A stretch of DNA of 64,000 nt from Patescibacteria group bacterium UBA2135 (GCA_002327685.1 DCXN01000003.1:23095-87094), one strand, 5' to 3'. Positions 9,076 to 18,320 are shown, numbered from the stretch's first letter. Notes: generated from the sequence alone by a model not told the origin. Numbers and translations are program-made.

Positions 9076-9470
9076 AGACGAAGTGCTTTTATTTTCGACT
9101 ATTTTCGACCTTTGCTATTTCTCTGTTTTTGAGTGGCAACATACCACTCGACCATTCATTAATTTTAATTTCAGATTTAAGATTTCAGATTAAATTAAAT
9201 AAATTTGCAATTTAAAACTTGCAATTATTTTAATTTCTTTTCATTCGGTATCTTTATTTAATTGTCAAAGTGCGCGTACCTATTCTTTCAATCTTCAAGT
9301 ATCTTAATTCATTCTACTCACACTCCTATTTCAACCAACCCCAAAAGGGTTACAAGTTACAGAAACTACAGAAAAAATCAGCGCGTATTTTTCGCATCAA
9401 TACTTTTCCATTTCCTACACATTATTATAATACGAATACAATAATGCACAATAATGTTGTACAAAAAAAC

Positions 9471-9479
9471 TGTGGATAA
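9471..9479 (-). promoter_or_regulatory. Perfect DnaA-box match
   Basis: TGTGGATAA (minus strand TTATCCACA) in the context ACTGTGGATAACTTC, nearly the same context as the box at 3739-3747. Confidence 0.4.
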
Positions 9480-9576
9480 CTTCACCATTTTTTCGCAACA
9501 ACTAGTAAGTTATATTACCTCAAAATAAAGGAAAAATACCTTGAAATTATATAGATTTGTGGGATAATTAATTTCA

Positions 9577-9715
9577 GATTTATGATTTAAGATTTATGAT
9601 TTTGGGAATTTTAGATTTACGATTTTCGATATATGATTTATGCCTTGCGTGATGTTTTACGCGTCGCTACCATTTTCGTCTTTGTTCGTAAATCTTATAT
9701 CATATATCTTAAATC
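9577..9715. repeat. Hairpin with arms of GATTTA-type tandem words
   Basis: The left arm repeats AGATTTATGATTTA and the right arm repeats TCTTAAATCTTAAATCA. They flank a less repetitive centre and end exactly at the 3' end of the regulator gene. Confidence 0.6.
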
Positions 9716-10540
9716 TTAAATCAGCGTATACCTACTCCACCGTCTCTCCCCTATACGACTCACTTTCCCTAAGCGTATCAAAGACATAAGTTCCCGCTGA
9801 ATTGTCTTTTCACTACATTCAGAAATAATTTCAGAAATGTCTTTTATATTCGCCTCACCTCTCGTGCGAATTACTTTTAAAATCATATCCCGACGCACTC
9901 CCTTTTTCCCTGTCAATGACACATTGTCACTGTTATTGCTGGGGCTCTGCGAGCAAGACACCTTCTCACGATTAGTCCCCTGTTCAGTATCATAAAGGAC
10001 ATTTCCATCTGCTTTTTGTCCTTTATGATATTGTCTTTTATTTTGTCCTTTATCTAGAGTGTTTGATACCTCGAAAAGATCTTTTGAAAGAAAAAAGTTG
10101 TCAACAATACTTTGGGTTGATAATTGCGCGTGCAGTATGTCATACAATGTACTGTATTCTGACTGCAAAATTGAATAATTCATACGAGAAATAAGACGTA
10201 TAGATAGACCTAGCCTCAAAAGAGACATCGTTTCTGAAAGAATAGGAAGTATATCTACAATAATATGTTCTTTTTTGGTTGCAGAAGAAGCGCTGGAAAA
10301 AAGTGTTATAAGAGACAAAAAATGAACAGCTTTCTCTCTAATCTCCCATTTAAATGGTTCTTTAAAATTCAAAAAGTCAGTAATCATATAAAGCGCTGTG
10401 GTTAATTTTTCTGCCTTTTTCGCCACAAACAACATTTGTTCGTTATATTGTATTAAACCAAGCCTTGATATGCCTTGTTTGTCATTATTGTGATATCTCT
10501 GCTTCTGGTTGTCTTTTTGATGTCTTTCATTTGAATACAT
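9716..10540 (-). CDS. DeoR-like winged-helix protein, CPR type
   Basis: The 274-residue protein has a helical N-terminal half of about 160 residues, a polar Gln/Asn/Ser-rich linker, and a C-terminal winged-helix domain (about residues 208-274). That domain reads RRDMILKVIRTRGEANIKDI, then SEKTIQRELMSLIRLGKVSR and a final RWSRYTLI, which fits a DeoR/FaeA-like DNA-binding fold. It probably regulates transcription, but no sugar-binding domain is present, so it is not a classic DeoR repressor. I recall similar proteins in Parcubacteria without a known role. The start is supported by AGGA 7 nt upstream of the ATG. It is a single gene between two hairpin-rich spacers. Confidence 0.65.
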   Translation of the reverse strand: MYSNERHQKDNQKQRYHNNDKQGISRLGLIQYNEQMLFVAKKAEKLTTALYMITDFLNFKEPFKWEIREKAVHFLSLITLFSSASSATKKEHIIVDILPILSETMSLLRLGLSIRLISRMNYSILQSEYSTLYDILHAQLSTQSIVDNFFLSKDLFEVSNTLDKGQNKRQYHKGQKADGNVLYDTEQGTNREKVSCSQSPSNNSDNVSLTGKKGVRRDMILKVIRTRGEANIKDISEIISECSEKTIQRELMSLIRLGKVSRIGERRWSRYTLI

Positions 10541-10651
10541 AGAATTGTCCTAAAGAGAAGAAGGATAATGTAGTGTCCGTTATTCTGTATTATATAAAAG
10601 ACATGCATCGTGCATAGTTTACAGTCGCGAAGTTATAGGTTGTAGGAAGTA

Positions 10652-10713
10652 ATACATTTGACCTTTGACAATTGACTCGACGAATAAGTCACGGGTTAAA
10701 TGTCAAATGTTGG
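10652..10713. repeat. Hairpin with CATTTGAC arms
   Basis: ACATTTGACCTTTGACAATT (10652 on) pairs imperfectly with GGTTAAATGTCAAATGT (about 10694-10710). Related CATTTGAC words occur near 45447-45498 and 53450-53510. Confidence 0.5.
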
Positions 10714-10763
10714 TAATATGTTATGATTAAATAAAATAACGAACGAAGTGAGTATATTTTGTT

Positions 10764-10919
10764 AACCCCCCTCACTCGAAAAATTATTGACGACGTAGAG
10801 CGAGGTAAATGGACGGGAAAGGTCTGACCTTGAGGAGGAGCGAAGCGACGGGAGAAGGTCGGACCTTGCGGAGTCCATTTGCCGAGCCGAGGAGTTAGTA
10901 ACTTTTCGAGTGAGGGGGT
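10764..10919. repeat. Composite palindromic repeat, copy without nested unit
   Basis: Three nested levels are visible. The outer level is CCCCTCACTCGAAAA with TTTTCGAGTGAGGGG. The middle level is GACGTAGAGCGAGG...AAATGGAC with GTCCATTT...GCCGAGGAG. The inner level is GGTCTGACCTTGAGGAGG, loop GAGCGAAGCGACGG, then GAGAAGGTCGGACCTTGCGG. It is the counterpart of the locus at 56248-56421, which carries an extra inner copy. Confidence 0.8.
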
Positions 10920-10958
10920 GCTCAAAAATTATAGTCGCTCCGCTCCTTAATTTTTAGC

Positions 10959-13241
10959 ATGACAAGAAAATACAAAAAAAGACGCGGGAAATCTTCTTTC
11001 CTGCCCGCATTAAAAGAAGAGACGCGGCGCTTCATATTCTCAATCCTCTCGTTTGTTATCGCGATCTTTTTTCTGCTTGCATACGCTAATCAAGCTGGAA
11101 TTGTAGGAGAATCAATACGAAACATATTCAACAAATTCTTCGGTGTCGGATATTTCCTCTTTCCCGCCTTTCTCGTAGGAGCTGGTATAGTATTTCTTTC
11201 AATAAAACGCACACATATTGCCGCGGCAACTTTTTTAGGCGGTCTTTTATTTCTCACATCCGGCCTTGCGCTAATCAGCACATTCAATAGTGAGGCTGGA
11301 GGCATTGTGGGAGCGATACTCTCTTCTCCTTTTGTCGCACTCTTTGATACATTTGCCACAAAAGTGATCCTTATCGCTTTACTATTCGTCTCGTTACTAA
11401 TCTTATTTGACGCAACCCCTACAAAGATTATTTCCTCTCTCTCCGAGCTGGCAAACTGGTTAAAAAATTTGGTGAGCAGAAAACAGGAATCACTAGATTC
11501 TGATGAATACGAGGAAGATGAAGACGGTGAAGAGGGTGAATATGATGATGAGGAGTATGATGAAGAAGACGAGATAGAGGCACAAGACGAATCGGAAGGA
11601 GAGACTACGCACAAAGAAGACGCCGAGAAACGTACTGCGCCTTTTGCGCAAACACTATCGCAAACCAAAGAAAACATTCTTTCATTCGTACAGGCTACCT
11701 CAAAAGAGTACACTCCTCCCCCACTATCGCTTTTTGAAACAGACAAAGGCAAACCTGATGTTGGAGACATAAAAGCAAATGCGAATATTATCAAAAGAAC
11801 GCTTCAACATTTTGGTATAAATGTTGAAATGGACGAGGTGTCTATCGGTCCATCAATTACACGTTACGCGTTAAAACCGGCACAAGGAGTAAAACTTTCC
11901 CGCATTATAGGACTTCAAAACGATCTATCGCTCGCGCTTGCGGCACACCCTCTTCGCATTGAAGCACCAATACCTGGAAGATCTTTAGTCGGTATTGAAA
12001 TACCAAATAATAAAAAAACTATCGTTGGTCTTGGTTCACTTCTAAAATCGCCTGAAATAAAGAAAACATCTGCTCCACTTGCGTTTCCTATCGGACGCAG
12101 TATTACAGGAAATCCAATTGTCGGAAACTTAAACAAAATGCCGCACCTGCTAATCGCCGGAGCAACTGGTGCGGGAAAATCGGTTTCCCTGCACACGATT
12201 ATTACATCGTTACTCCACCGTAATGCACCTACAAACCTTAGGATTATCATGGTAGACCCTAAGCGAGTAGAATTGACACTCTATAACAATATCCCACATC
12301 TTCTGACACCAGTCATCACCGATCCTAAAAAGGCAATTTTAGCACTCAAGTGGGCCGGCAAAGAAATGGATCGCCGATATGATGTTTTAGAAGCAGAATC
12401 AGTACGCGATATCGCTTCATATCATAAAAATGTTGTTGAACCTGCTTATGCAGAACAAGCGCAGAACAAGCGCGGAACAAGCGCGGCGGAACAAGAACAA
12501 GAACAGGAAGTAAATCCACTACCAGAAACAATGCCGTATATTGTTGTCATCATTGATGAGCTAGCGGATATTATGAATCTATATCCACGAGAACTTGAGT
12601 CAGCAATTGTACGCATTGCGCAGATGGCGCGCGCTGTAGGTATTCATCTCATTCTCTCAACACAACGACCACAGGTAAACATCATCACCGGACTAATTAA
12701 GGCAAACATTCCAACACGCATCGCGCTTCAAGTCGCTTCACAAACCGACTCAAGAACAATTCTTGACATGGGTGGTGCCGAGAAACTCTTAGGTTCCGGT
12801 GACCTACTCTATCTTTCAAGTGAGATGTCAAAACCGGTACGTCTGCAATCTGCCTATATCGGAGAATCAGAAATAAAGAAGATAACTAAATTTCTCGCAA
12901 AGCAAAACAAAGACGGTAAATTTGATGTTGACGTACACATTAACTCTCCCAAGAAAGACGTATTATTTGAAGCAAACCTTGAAGAAAATCTGGAGGACAA
13001 AGAAGGCACCGAGGAAGATGAATTGTATGAAGATGCCCGGGAAATCGTCATTCAAAGCAAAAAAGCATCAACAACGTACCTTCAACGAAAATTAAGAATT
13101 GGATACGCTCGCGCGGCGAGCATCATGGACATGCTTGAAGAGCGCGATGTTGTAGGGCCCGCGGAAGGATCCAAGCAAAGAGAGGTATTAATATCCGCTG
13201 GTGAGGAGACAGATTATGATGATGAAAACGAAAGTATTTAG
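10959..13241 (+). CDS. ftsK: DNA translocase FtsK
   Basis: The 760-residue protein couples chromosome segregation to division at the septum by pumping double-stranded DNA with ATP. Four hydrophobic segments (about residues 25-165) form the membrane domain. An acidic linker rich in Glu/Asp (about 178-222) replaces the long Pro/Gln linker of E. coli. The motor carries Walker A GATGAGKS (about 401-408), Walker B VVIIDELAD (about 529-537) and the STQRPQVNIITG segment. A winged-helix gamma domain at the end (about 698-750, QRKLRIGYARAASIMDMLEE) should read KOPS-like sequences. It is shorter than E. coli FtsK mainly in the linker. The gene is followed by a hairpin element and a small secreted protein gene. 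Confidence 0.95.
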   Translation: MTRKYKKRRGKSSFLPALKEETRRFIFSILSFVIAIFFLLAYANQAGIVGESIRNIFNKFFGVGYFLFPAFLVGAGIVFLSIKRTHIAAATFLGGLLFLTSGLALISTFNSEAGGIVGAILSSPFVALFDTFATKVILIALLFVSLLILFDATPTKIISSLSELANWLKNLVSRKQESLDSDEYEEDEDGEEGEYDDEEYDEEDEIEAQDESEGETTHKEDAEKRTAPFAQTLSQTKENILSFVQATSKEYTPPPLSLFETDKGKPDVGDIKANANIIKRTLQHFGINVEMDEVSIGPSITRYALKPAQGVKLSRIIGLQNDLSLALAAHPLRIEAPIPGRSLVGIEIPNNKKTIVGLGSLLKSPEIKKTSAPLAFPIGRSITGNPIVGNLNKMPHLLIAGATGAGKSVSLHTIITSLLHRNAPTNLRIIMVDPKRVELTLYNNIPHLLTPVITDPKKAILALKWAGKEMDRRYDVLEAESVRDIASYHKNVVEPAYAEQAQNKRGTSAAEQEQEQEVNPLPETMPYIVVIIDELADIMNLYPRELESAIVRIAQMARAVGIHLILSTQRPQVNIITGLIKANIPTRIALQVASQTDSRTILDMGGAEKLLGSGDLLYLSSEMSKPVRLQSAYIGESEIKKITKFLAKQNKDGKFDVDVHINSPKKDVLFEANLEENLEDKEGTEEDELYEDAREIVIQSKKASTTYLQRKLRIGYARAASIMDMLEERDVVGPAEGSKQREVLISAGEETDYDDENESI

Positions 13242-13316
13242 TATCTGGTATTTAGTATTTAGTATACGATTAAATTTTTTTATACTAGATACTAGATACT
13301 AAATACTTGATACCCA
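13237..13316 (+). repeat. TACTAAATAC hairpin element, copy 1
   Basis: The left arm (AGTATCTGGTATTTAGTATT and on) and the right arm (TACTAGATACTAGATACTAA and on) surround an A/T-rich centre ATTAAATTTTTTT. A second copy lies in the opposite orientation at 17660-17760. Confidence 0.7.
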
Positions 13317-13672
13317 TGAAATTCAAATCAGGCATCAAAATTGCCCTCGGAGCAATTGTCATCACAACTATACTCGGATATGCTTATTCAAAGACTGAAT
13401 CATTTCTGCGCGGACCAACTATAGACGTTACTACCCCGCAAAGTGGGTCCAGCGTACATCAACAAATTACTGTTATAGAAGGAACAATTGAACGCGCGGC
13501 GCATATTACGTTAAATGGACGGCAAATTTACACAGACGAAGCAGGCGTATTAAAAGAAGAGGTGTTGCTCGCGGAAGGATACAATGTTCTTGAACTTTCT
13601 GCGAGAGATAGGTTTGGAAGAGAGACGAGGGAGATTATAGAGATAGTGTACAATCAGAGTCTCCAATTTTGA
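13316..13672 (+). CDS. Small membrane-anchored Ig-like domain protein
   Basis: The protein has 118 residues from the ATG at 13316. The N-terminus carries a signal anchor (about residues 6-24, KIALGAIVITTILGYAYS). It is followed by one beta-sandwich domain with ITLNGRQIYTDEAGVLKEEV and GYNVLELSARDRFGRETRE. This pattern resembles the glucodextranase-B/bacillopeptidase-type Ig-like module, seen as a single domain on many CPR membrane proteins. Its ligand is unknown. A TTG three codons upstream is also in frame, but the ATG is preferred. It lies between ftsK and recA, probably with its own signals, since hairpin elements occupy both flanks. Confidence 0.7.
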   Translation: MKFKSGIKIALGAIVITTILGYAYSKTESFLRGPTIDVTTPQSGSSVHQQITVIEGTIERAAHITLNGRQIYTDEAGVLKEEVLLAEGYNVLELSARDRFGRETREIIEIVYNQSLQF

Positions 13673-13776
13673 ATTTTTAATTTCGAATTTCGAATAAATT
13701 TTAAATGAATGAATGTTTCAAAATTAGTACATTCGAATTTGATTCAAAATTCAAAATTAGAAATTCGAAATTAAAT
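13671..13776. repeat. Hairpin with AATTTCGAATTTCG arms
   Basis: Left words AATTTCGAATTTCGAATAAA pair with right words TTAGAAATTCGAAATTAAA. The element starts at the stop of the preceding gene and ends shortly before recA. Confidence 0.6.
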
Positions 13777-13811
13777 GTTAGAGTAATTATATTAATTTAT
13801 ATCCCATATTT

Positions 13812-14816
13812 ATGACAAATAAAAAACAGACAAAACCCAAAAAGGAGACAAACACCGGTCTTGAAAACACCATTGAATCAATTAAAACAAAGTTCGGCGA
13901 AGGCGCTATTATGAAACTTGGCGACAGGCCAAAGGTTAACATTGATGCAATTCCAACCGGTTCAATTGGACTTGACGCAGCACTTGGTATTGGAGGACTC
14001 CCGCGCGGACGCATTGTTGAAATCTACGGCCCAGAATCTTCCGGAAAAACCACGTTGGCACTCCACGTAGTCGCAGAAGCACAAAAAAAGGGCGGCGTAT
14101 GTGCATTTGTTGACGCAGAACACGCCATGGATCCTGAATATTCAAAAAAGCTAGGAGTAGAAACAAAAGAATTACTCATTTCACAGCCGGATACCGGCGA
14201 ACAAGCGCTTGAAATCACAGAAAGTCTCGTTCGCTCTGGAAAAATTGACGTAATTGTCGTTGACTCTGTCGCAGCGCTCACTCCTAGAGATGAGATTGAA
14301 GGCGAAATGGGAGCGCACCATGTAGGAAAACAAGCACGATTGATGTCACAAGCGCTTCGGAAATTAACTGCAATTGTCGCGAGAAGCAAGACCGTCGTTA
14401 TTTTTATAAATCAAATTCGCATGCAAATAGGCGTGATGTTCGGAAATCCAGAAACTACTCCGGGAGGTAAGGCGCTTAAATTTTACACTTCAGTCCGTAT
14501 TGATATCAGGAGAATCGCACAGATTAAAAAAGGAGATGATGTGATCGGCTCGCGAACACGAGCAAAAGTTGTTAAGAACAAAGTTGCCGCCCCATTCAGA
14601 AAAGCAGAGTTTGACCTAATCCACAATGAGGGAATCTCTCGCGAGGGAGAAATACTTGTCATCGGAGAAAATATAGGAATTATTTCAAAGTCCGGAGCAT
14701 CATACAGTTTCGCAAAAGAAAAATTAGGCAGAGGATACGACGCAGCACGCATCACCCTCAAAGAAAACACCAAACTACGAAACGAACTCCTAAAAGAAAT
14801 TAAGGGACAATTGTAA
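13812..14816 (+). CDS. recA: Recombinase RecA
   Basis: The 334-residue protein polymerises on single-stranded DNA, drives homologous strand exchange and triggers LexA-type autocleavage. Walker [10 protein letters not shown] lies at residues 73-81. The sequence has typical RecA blocks [37 protein letters not shown] and [20 protein letters not shown]. The last block is the L2 DNA-binding loop region. Length is normal apart from a short C-terminal tail lacking the acidic end of E. coli RecA. No neighbouring recX or LexA-box-like site was recognised. Confidence 0.97.
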   Translation: MTNKKQTKPKKETNTGLENTIESIKTKFGEGAIMKLGDRPKVNIDAIPTGSIGLDAALGIGGLPRGRIVEIYGPESSGKTTLALHVVAEAQKKGGVCAFVDAEHAMDPEYSKKLGVETKELLISQPDTGEQALEITESLVRSGKIDVIVVDSVAALTPRDEIEGEMGAHHVGKQARLMSQALRKLTAIVARSKTVVIFINQIRMQIGVMFGNPETTPGGKALKFYTSVRIDIRRIAQIKKGDDVIGSRTRAKVVKNKVAAPFRKAEFDLIHNEGISREGEILVIGENIGIISKSGASYSFAKEKLGRGYDAARITLKENTKLRNELLKEIKGQL

Positions 14817-14828
14817 ACTAAATCATGT

Positions 14829-14946
14829 AGCCAGGTCTAGCCTTGAGGAAAAAACTGTACGGCCAGGTCTGACCTTGAGGAGGAGCGGAGCAACGGGAGA
14901 AGGTCGGACCTTGCGGTATAGTTTTCGGAAGAAGACCAGACCTTAC
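14829..14946. repeat. Nested palindromic repeat (unit within unit)
   Basis: An outer unit, CCAGGTCTAGCCTTGAGG then AAGAAGACCAGACCTTACGG, is interrupted in its loop. The interruption is a complete inner unit bounded by AAAAAACTGT and AGTTTTC, with the usual GAGGAGGAGCGGAGCAACGG loop. The rest of the spacer up to 15116 is AT-rich with TTATAGTTATTAG words and no gene. Confidence 0.75.
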
Positions 14947-15116
14947 GGACCTTGTCGGAATAAAACGATAACAATTACTATCACAATAACAACGTTATGG
15001 TTATAGTTATTAGTTACGGTTATAATTATTGTTTCTCACAAAAACCCATTTTCCTCTTGCTACGCCGCTACCAAAAACTCTCCGACTTTCATCGATGAGT
15101 TTTCAATTTACAAGCT

Positions 15117-16964
15117 CTAATCCCCTATTGAAAGATTAGGATATTTGGTACGCAGGTCATCTCTTTCCGACAAAATGAGACCACTAAGATGAACGTTGCC
15201 GTCTACACGTTTTGGTAATTTAAGACCTTCGGATGATGTTAAGCCACTAAGATGAAGATTGCCGCTTACATTTTCGGGCAACTTAAGACCTTCAGATGAT
15301 ATTAAGCCATCAAGATTAAGACCACCGTCCATATGCTCGGGAAAATTGAGGTCTTTAGCTGACGTTAATCTTTCGAGATTAAGGCCGTCGCCTATATATT
15401 CGGGAAGATTGAGGCCTTTGATTGAGGTTAATCTGTTGAGAACCAGATGCCCACCTACATATCCGGGTAGCTTAAGACCTTCGACTGATGTTAATCTGAA
15501 GAAGTCAAGGTTGCCACCTACACGATTAGGTAATTTGAGCCCTTCGAACGAGGTTAAGTTATTGAGATAAAGGTTGCCACCTATATATTCAGGTAATTCA
15601 AGACCTTTAGTTGACGTTACGTCTTTGAGGTCTAAATGACCAAGGTGAAAAAGTATGCCACCTTGTAGAGCTTCTTCTTTGGTTATACTTACCTTATCTT
15701 TTGGCACATCAAATGCGAAAGATAAATCTTCTTTAACGTCTCTTTGATTTTGTATCTCTTTAATACGCGAGTCTCGTTGATGACCGAATCCTTCAATCTT
15801 AGAATCAATTTCGTAAAGAAATTTTATGTCGTCTTTTGAAAGTTCTTCGCCAGCCCGCCCTGAGTCTTGTCGAAGGGTTTTTCTCTCAATCTCGGTAAGC
15901 CGCTTCATGTCAGAAGTCTTCTTTTTGTATTGCTCTCCGTCAGGGAATTCCTGGAGTTTTTCTTCCACCACAGGAGCAATGTTTGAATCAAGGTTTTGCT
16001 GTTCAGCTATGCCACGGACTTCTGCGATTTTGCCTTGTTGCATACGAATAGCAGCTCTCGGAATTATTGGTTTCCCATCTTCGTCGTATGAATAATATAC
16101 ATAAAAGTCACCTCCTTTAAGTTGTGTTTCCGCGGTTGACTCTCCCGCGGTACACCATCCTGTACCATGTCCTTGGAGAGAATGTACCAATGGCATATGG
16201 TCTGAATTTCTGTCATATTTTATCCATTTTCCTTCTGTTCCGATTAGTTGTTCTTTTGACGCAGGTGTAATGCTTTCTATCGCGAAAGCATAGAGTTTGG
16301 AGAAGTTTTCGCCCTGGAGGAGTTCGTTAAATTTTTTCTGCTTTTCTTCATCAAACAAATACACGTCTAAATCTTCTCCCTTTGCTTTCTCTTCTATAGA
16401 ATCAAGGACATAAGCCAAAGCTTCTCTGTTTAAGTCTGGGAATGGTTTTACAGTACCTTTTGTTCGCTTGGTGAATGATTTTTTCTCTTTGTCGTATTCA
16501 CCCATTCCAAGCATACTTCGAAATGCGTAGTACTTTAACCAATCGGGGTATGTGGCATCTTTTGATGACAGATAGTCAGTCCATACATCCATGGAGCTTT
16601 TTTGGTCTGTGATGATAACTTCTGTCGCCTGCTCGCGAAGTTCTCCGCTAATCTCTACATCGCCGTGTCCTTGTTCACGCGCTATTCTCTGTTGAGCATC
16701 AAAATAGCTTTCGGATATTTCATCTTCCTTTATGACAAACTTGTCATAAAGCACCTTTTTCAGAGCTCGCATGCCGCGTTCGCGTTTTTCGGGATCTTCA
16801 CGTTCAATAATCTCCTTAAAGCGATTAAGGTAGTTTTGTATCTGCTCTGTTGGTTTTTGTGGCACACGCTCACCCGTGATGGTTTCCGCACGCCTTGTAG
16901 CAGATTTCACCTCCGGTTTATTATGTAAATCGTATTTTTTCTTTAGAAATTCAGGATTTTCCAT
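15117..16964 (-). CDS. Large cytosolic protein with C-terminal leucine-rich-like repeats
   Basis: The 615-residue protein has no signal peptide. The N-terminal about 400 residues are charged and mostly helical, with a conserved-looking core around GTGWCTAGESTAE, DFYVYYSYDEDGKP and PRAAIRMQQGKIAEVRGI. From about residue 448 to 600, seven to eight 21-residue repeats follow the pattern LTSxEGLKLPxxxGGNLxLxx. They resemble leucine-rich repeats, which form curved protein-binding surfaces. I recall similar CPR proteins but know of no function. The GTGWCTA block could be an active site, but no family assignment is safe. It is a single gene with repeat-rich spacers on both sides. Confidence 0.65.
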   Translation of the reverse strand: MENPEFLKKKYDLHNKPEVKSATRRAETITGERVPQKPTEQIQNYLNRFKEIIEREDPEKRERGMRALKKVLYDKFVIKEDEISESYFDAQQRIAREQGHGDVEISGELREQATEVIITDQKSSMDVWTDYLSSKDATYPDWLKYYAFRSMLGMGEYDKEKKSFTKRTKGTVKPFPDLNREALAYVLDSIEEKAKGEDLDVYLFDEEKQKKFNELLQGENFSKLYAFAIESITPASKEQLIGTEGKWIKYDRNSDHMPLVHSLQGHGTGWCTAGESTAETQLKGGDFYVYYSYDEDGKPIIPRAAIRMQQGKIAEVRGIAEQQNLDSNIAPVVEEKLQEFPDGEQYKKKTSDMKRLTEIERKTLRQDSGRAGEELSKDDIKFLYEIDSKIEGFGHQRDSRIKEIQNQRDVKEDLSFAFDVPKDKVSITKEEALQGGILFHLGHLDLKDVTSTKGLELPEYIGGNLYLNNLTSFEGLKLPNRVGGNLDFFRLTSVEGLKLPGYVGGHLVLNRLTSIKGLNLPEYIGDGLNLERLTSAKDLNFPEHMDGGLNLDGLISSEGLKLPENVSGNLHLSGLTSSEGLKLPKRVDGNVHLSGLILSERDDLRTKYPNLSIGD

Positions 16965-16997
16965 GTGTTTAGGTTATCATAGTTTCGTTATGTGTTA

Positions 16998-17031
16998 AAC
17001 ATTCCAACATTCTGCAGAATGTTGGAATGTT
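16998..17031. repeat. Perfect 34-bp palindrome
   Basis: The palindrome is centred on CTGCAG with arms AACATTCCAACATTCTG and its complement. It lies just upstream of the leucine-rich-repeat gene. A 38-bp palindrome with the same CATTCT/AGAATG core lies at 49173-49210. The rest of 16965-17315 holds another short inverted repeat around ACATATCC (17080-17140) and the terminator at 17193. Confidence 0.75.
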
Positions 17032-17192
17032 AATGATATGCGAAAAAATCAAAACATATCCTTGATTATACGCTAATCTACATATCCCATCACTATACGA
17101 TCGTGAGATAATAGGATATGTGTAGGATGGGCAAAAGAAACTATTGAAGTCCGACTTCAACAATAAGCAATCTAAAATCTAAAGCACCTCTA

Positions 17193-17229
17193 CCAAAACA
17201 GCCCCGCCATTCGGCGAGGATGTTTTGGT
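17193..17229 (-). terminator. Probable terminator after the small membrane protein gene
   Basis: CCAAAACAGCCCCGCC and GGCGAGGATGTTTTGG pair with small bulges. A T-run follows on the plus strand and a shorter one on the minus strand, so direction is uncertain. Confidence 0.5.
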
Positions 17230-17315
17230 GTTTTTATTTCCACTAACTACCTTTGAGTTATTTAAATCTCTTATCAGCGTTAGTTCAGCGTTGCTATCAG
17301 CGTAATTTCAGCGAT

Positions 17316-17651
17316 CTACACAGGCATAAATGCTTCGGTTGTAATTTTTCGTCTCTGAATAATATCTCGTGCTAGAAGCGCAGTAAATGCGATCATACCG
17401 AGTACAAGTATTTGCGTCATTACTTCAGTATTCAAAACCGCAGACTCAAGAAATGTAAAACTTCCCGTAAGTCCCCCGTCAAGATTCCAATTAGCAATGA
17501 CATGTTTAATTGAAACATATGAAGTAATCTGCCATCCCAAGAGAACAATCAACACAGCTTTTATTGAAAGTGGATTAAATACATGCCTTAGAAACCACAG
17601 AAGATATATTCTCCGCATAATATATGCTTTGTTTTGTTCAGGTGTTTTCAT
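17316..17651 (-). CDS. Small membrane protein next to a sigma factor
   Basis: The 111-residue protein has two likely transmembrane helices (about residues 27-46, SIKAVLIVLLGWQITSYV, and 76-95, TQILVLGMIAFTALLARDI) with a basic end. I do not recognise the family. It lies 111 bp downstream of an ECF-type sigma factor gene read in the same direction, separated by a hairpin element. That position is typical of an anti-sigma factor, but there is no zinc-type anti-sigma motif, so this is only a suggestion. Confidence 0.55.
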   Translation of the reverse strand: MKTPEQNKAYIMRRIYLLWFLRHVFNPLSIKAVLIVLLGWQITSYVSIKHVIANWNLDGGLTGSFTFLESAVLNTEVMTQILVLGMIAFTALLARDIIQRRKITTEAFMPV

Positions 17652-17659
17652 TTTTAAAT

Positions 17660-17760
17660 CAAAGTATCTCGTATCTAGTATCTCGTATTTTGTATAAAAA
17701 CTAAAAAAAATTAACCGTATATACCATACTAAATACTAAATACCAGATACTAAATACTTT
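17660..17760 (-). repeat. TACTAAATAC hairpin element, copy 2
   Basis: Read on the minus strand this copy begins AGTATTTAGTATCTGGTATT and aligns with the element at 13237-13316, including the A/T-run centre. In both places it lies between the stop of one gene and the start of a small membrane protein gene read in the same direction. Confidence 0.7.
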
Positions 17761-17762
17761 CG

Positions 17763-18320
17763 TTAATTGTTAATTTTACTATTTACTTTTTTAAACTCTC
17801 GCTTTGCGCGATAAATGCGTGTTTTTACCGCAGATATGGAAATGCCTTCAAGTGCGGCAATTTCTTTCTGTGGCATGCCATCAAGAAAATGAAGTTTTAA
17901 CGCCCTACCCAACTGTTTAGGCATTCTCGTCAAAACAGAAGCTACAAAATCATATGTTTCAACATCCTCTACTTTGTCGGGAAATGCTTCATATACTTCC
18001 TTTTCAACCCGTAATAACGCGCCATCACTTTTCTTTAACTTCTGATAGTGTGAAAAGGTTGTGTTCAATAGTATTTTATATCCCCATGATTTGAATGAAG
18101 CGCCCTGCTGAATTTTAAACCGGCCCGCATTTACATAAATTTTTACAAATGTTTCTTGCACAATATCATCAACTTCTTCCCGAGGACCCAATATCCCACG
18201 CACCTTATTAAGAAACGGTGTTTGATAACGTTCAATCAACACCTCAAATACTGCCGGTTTTTTTACCGACAGAAAAAGAATCTCCTCATCACTTTTATCA
18301 TGAAGTTCTTCGTGTTTCAT
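17763..18320 (-). CDS. ECF-type RNA polymerase sigma factor
   Basis: The 185-residue protein directs RNA polymerase to a specific promoter set. Region 2 is seen in FEVLIERYQTPFLNKVRGI and VDDIVQETFVKIYVNAGRF. Region 4 is a helix-turn-helix near the end (MPQKEIAALEGISISAVKTR). Regions 1 and 3 are absent, as expected for the ECF group. The start at 18320 (MKHEELHDK) is preferred over an ATG at 18344 because the latter lies inside a GTTGTTAG repeat; neither has a well-spaced ribosome-binding site. The small membrane protein downstream might control it. Confidence 0.85.
   Translation of the reverse strand: MKHEELHDKSDEEILFLSVKKPAVFEVLIERYQTPFLNKVRGILGPREEVDDIVQETFVKIYVNAGRFKIQQGASFKSWGYKILLNTTFSHYQKLKKSDGALLRVEKEVYEAFPDKVEDVETYDFVASVLTRMPKQLGRALKLHFLDGMPQKEIAALEGISISAVKTRIYRAKREFKKVNSKINN

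Noticed and set aside
869..9479. Replication origin
   Set aside because: DnaA boxes are kilobases apart, and no dnaA, dnaN or AT-rich unwinding cluster accompanies them.
9262..9479. Two short overlapping plus-strand frames
   Set aside because: No ribosome-binding site, low-complexity composition, and they end in the DnaA-box region; no support as genes.
10689..10925. 78-codon frame on the minus strand upstream of ftsK
   Set aside because: It is almost entirely palindromic repeat sequence.
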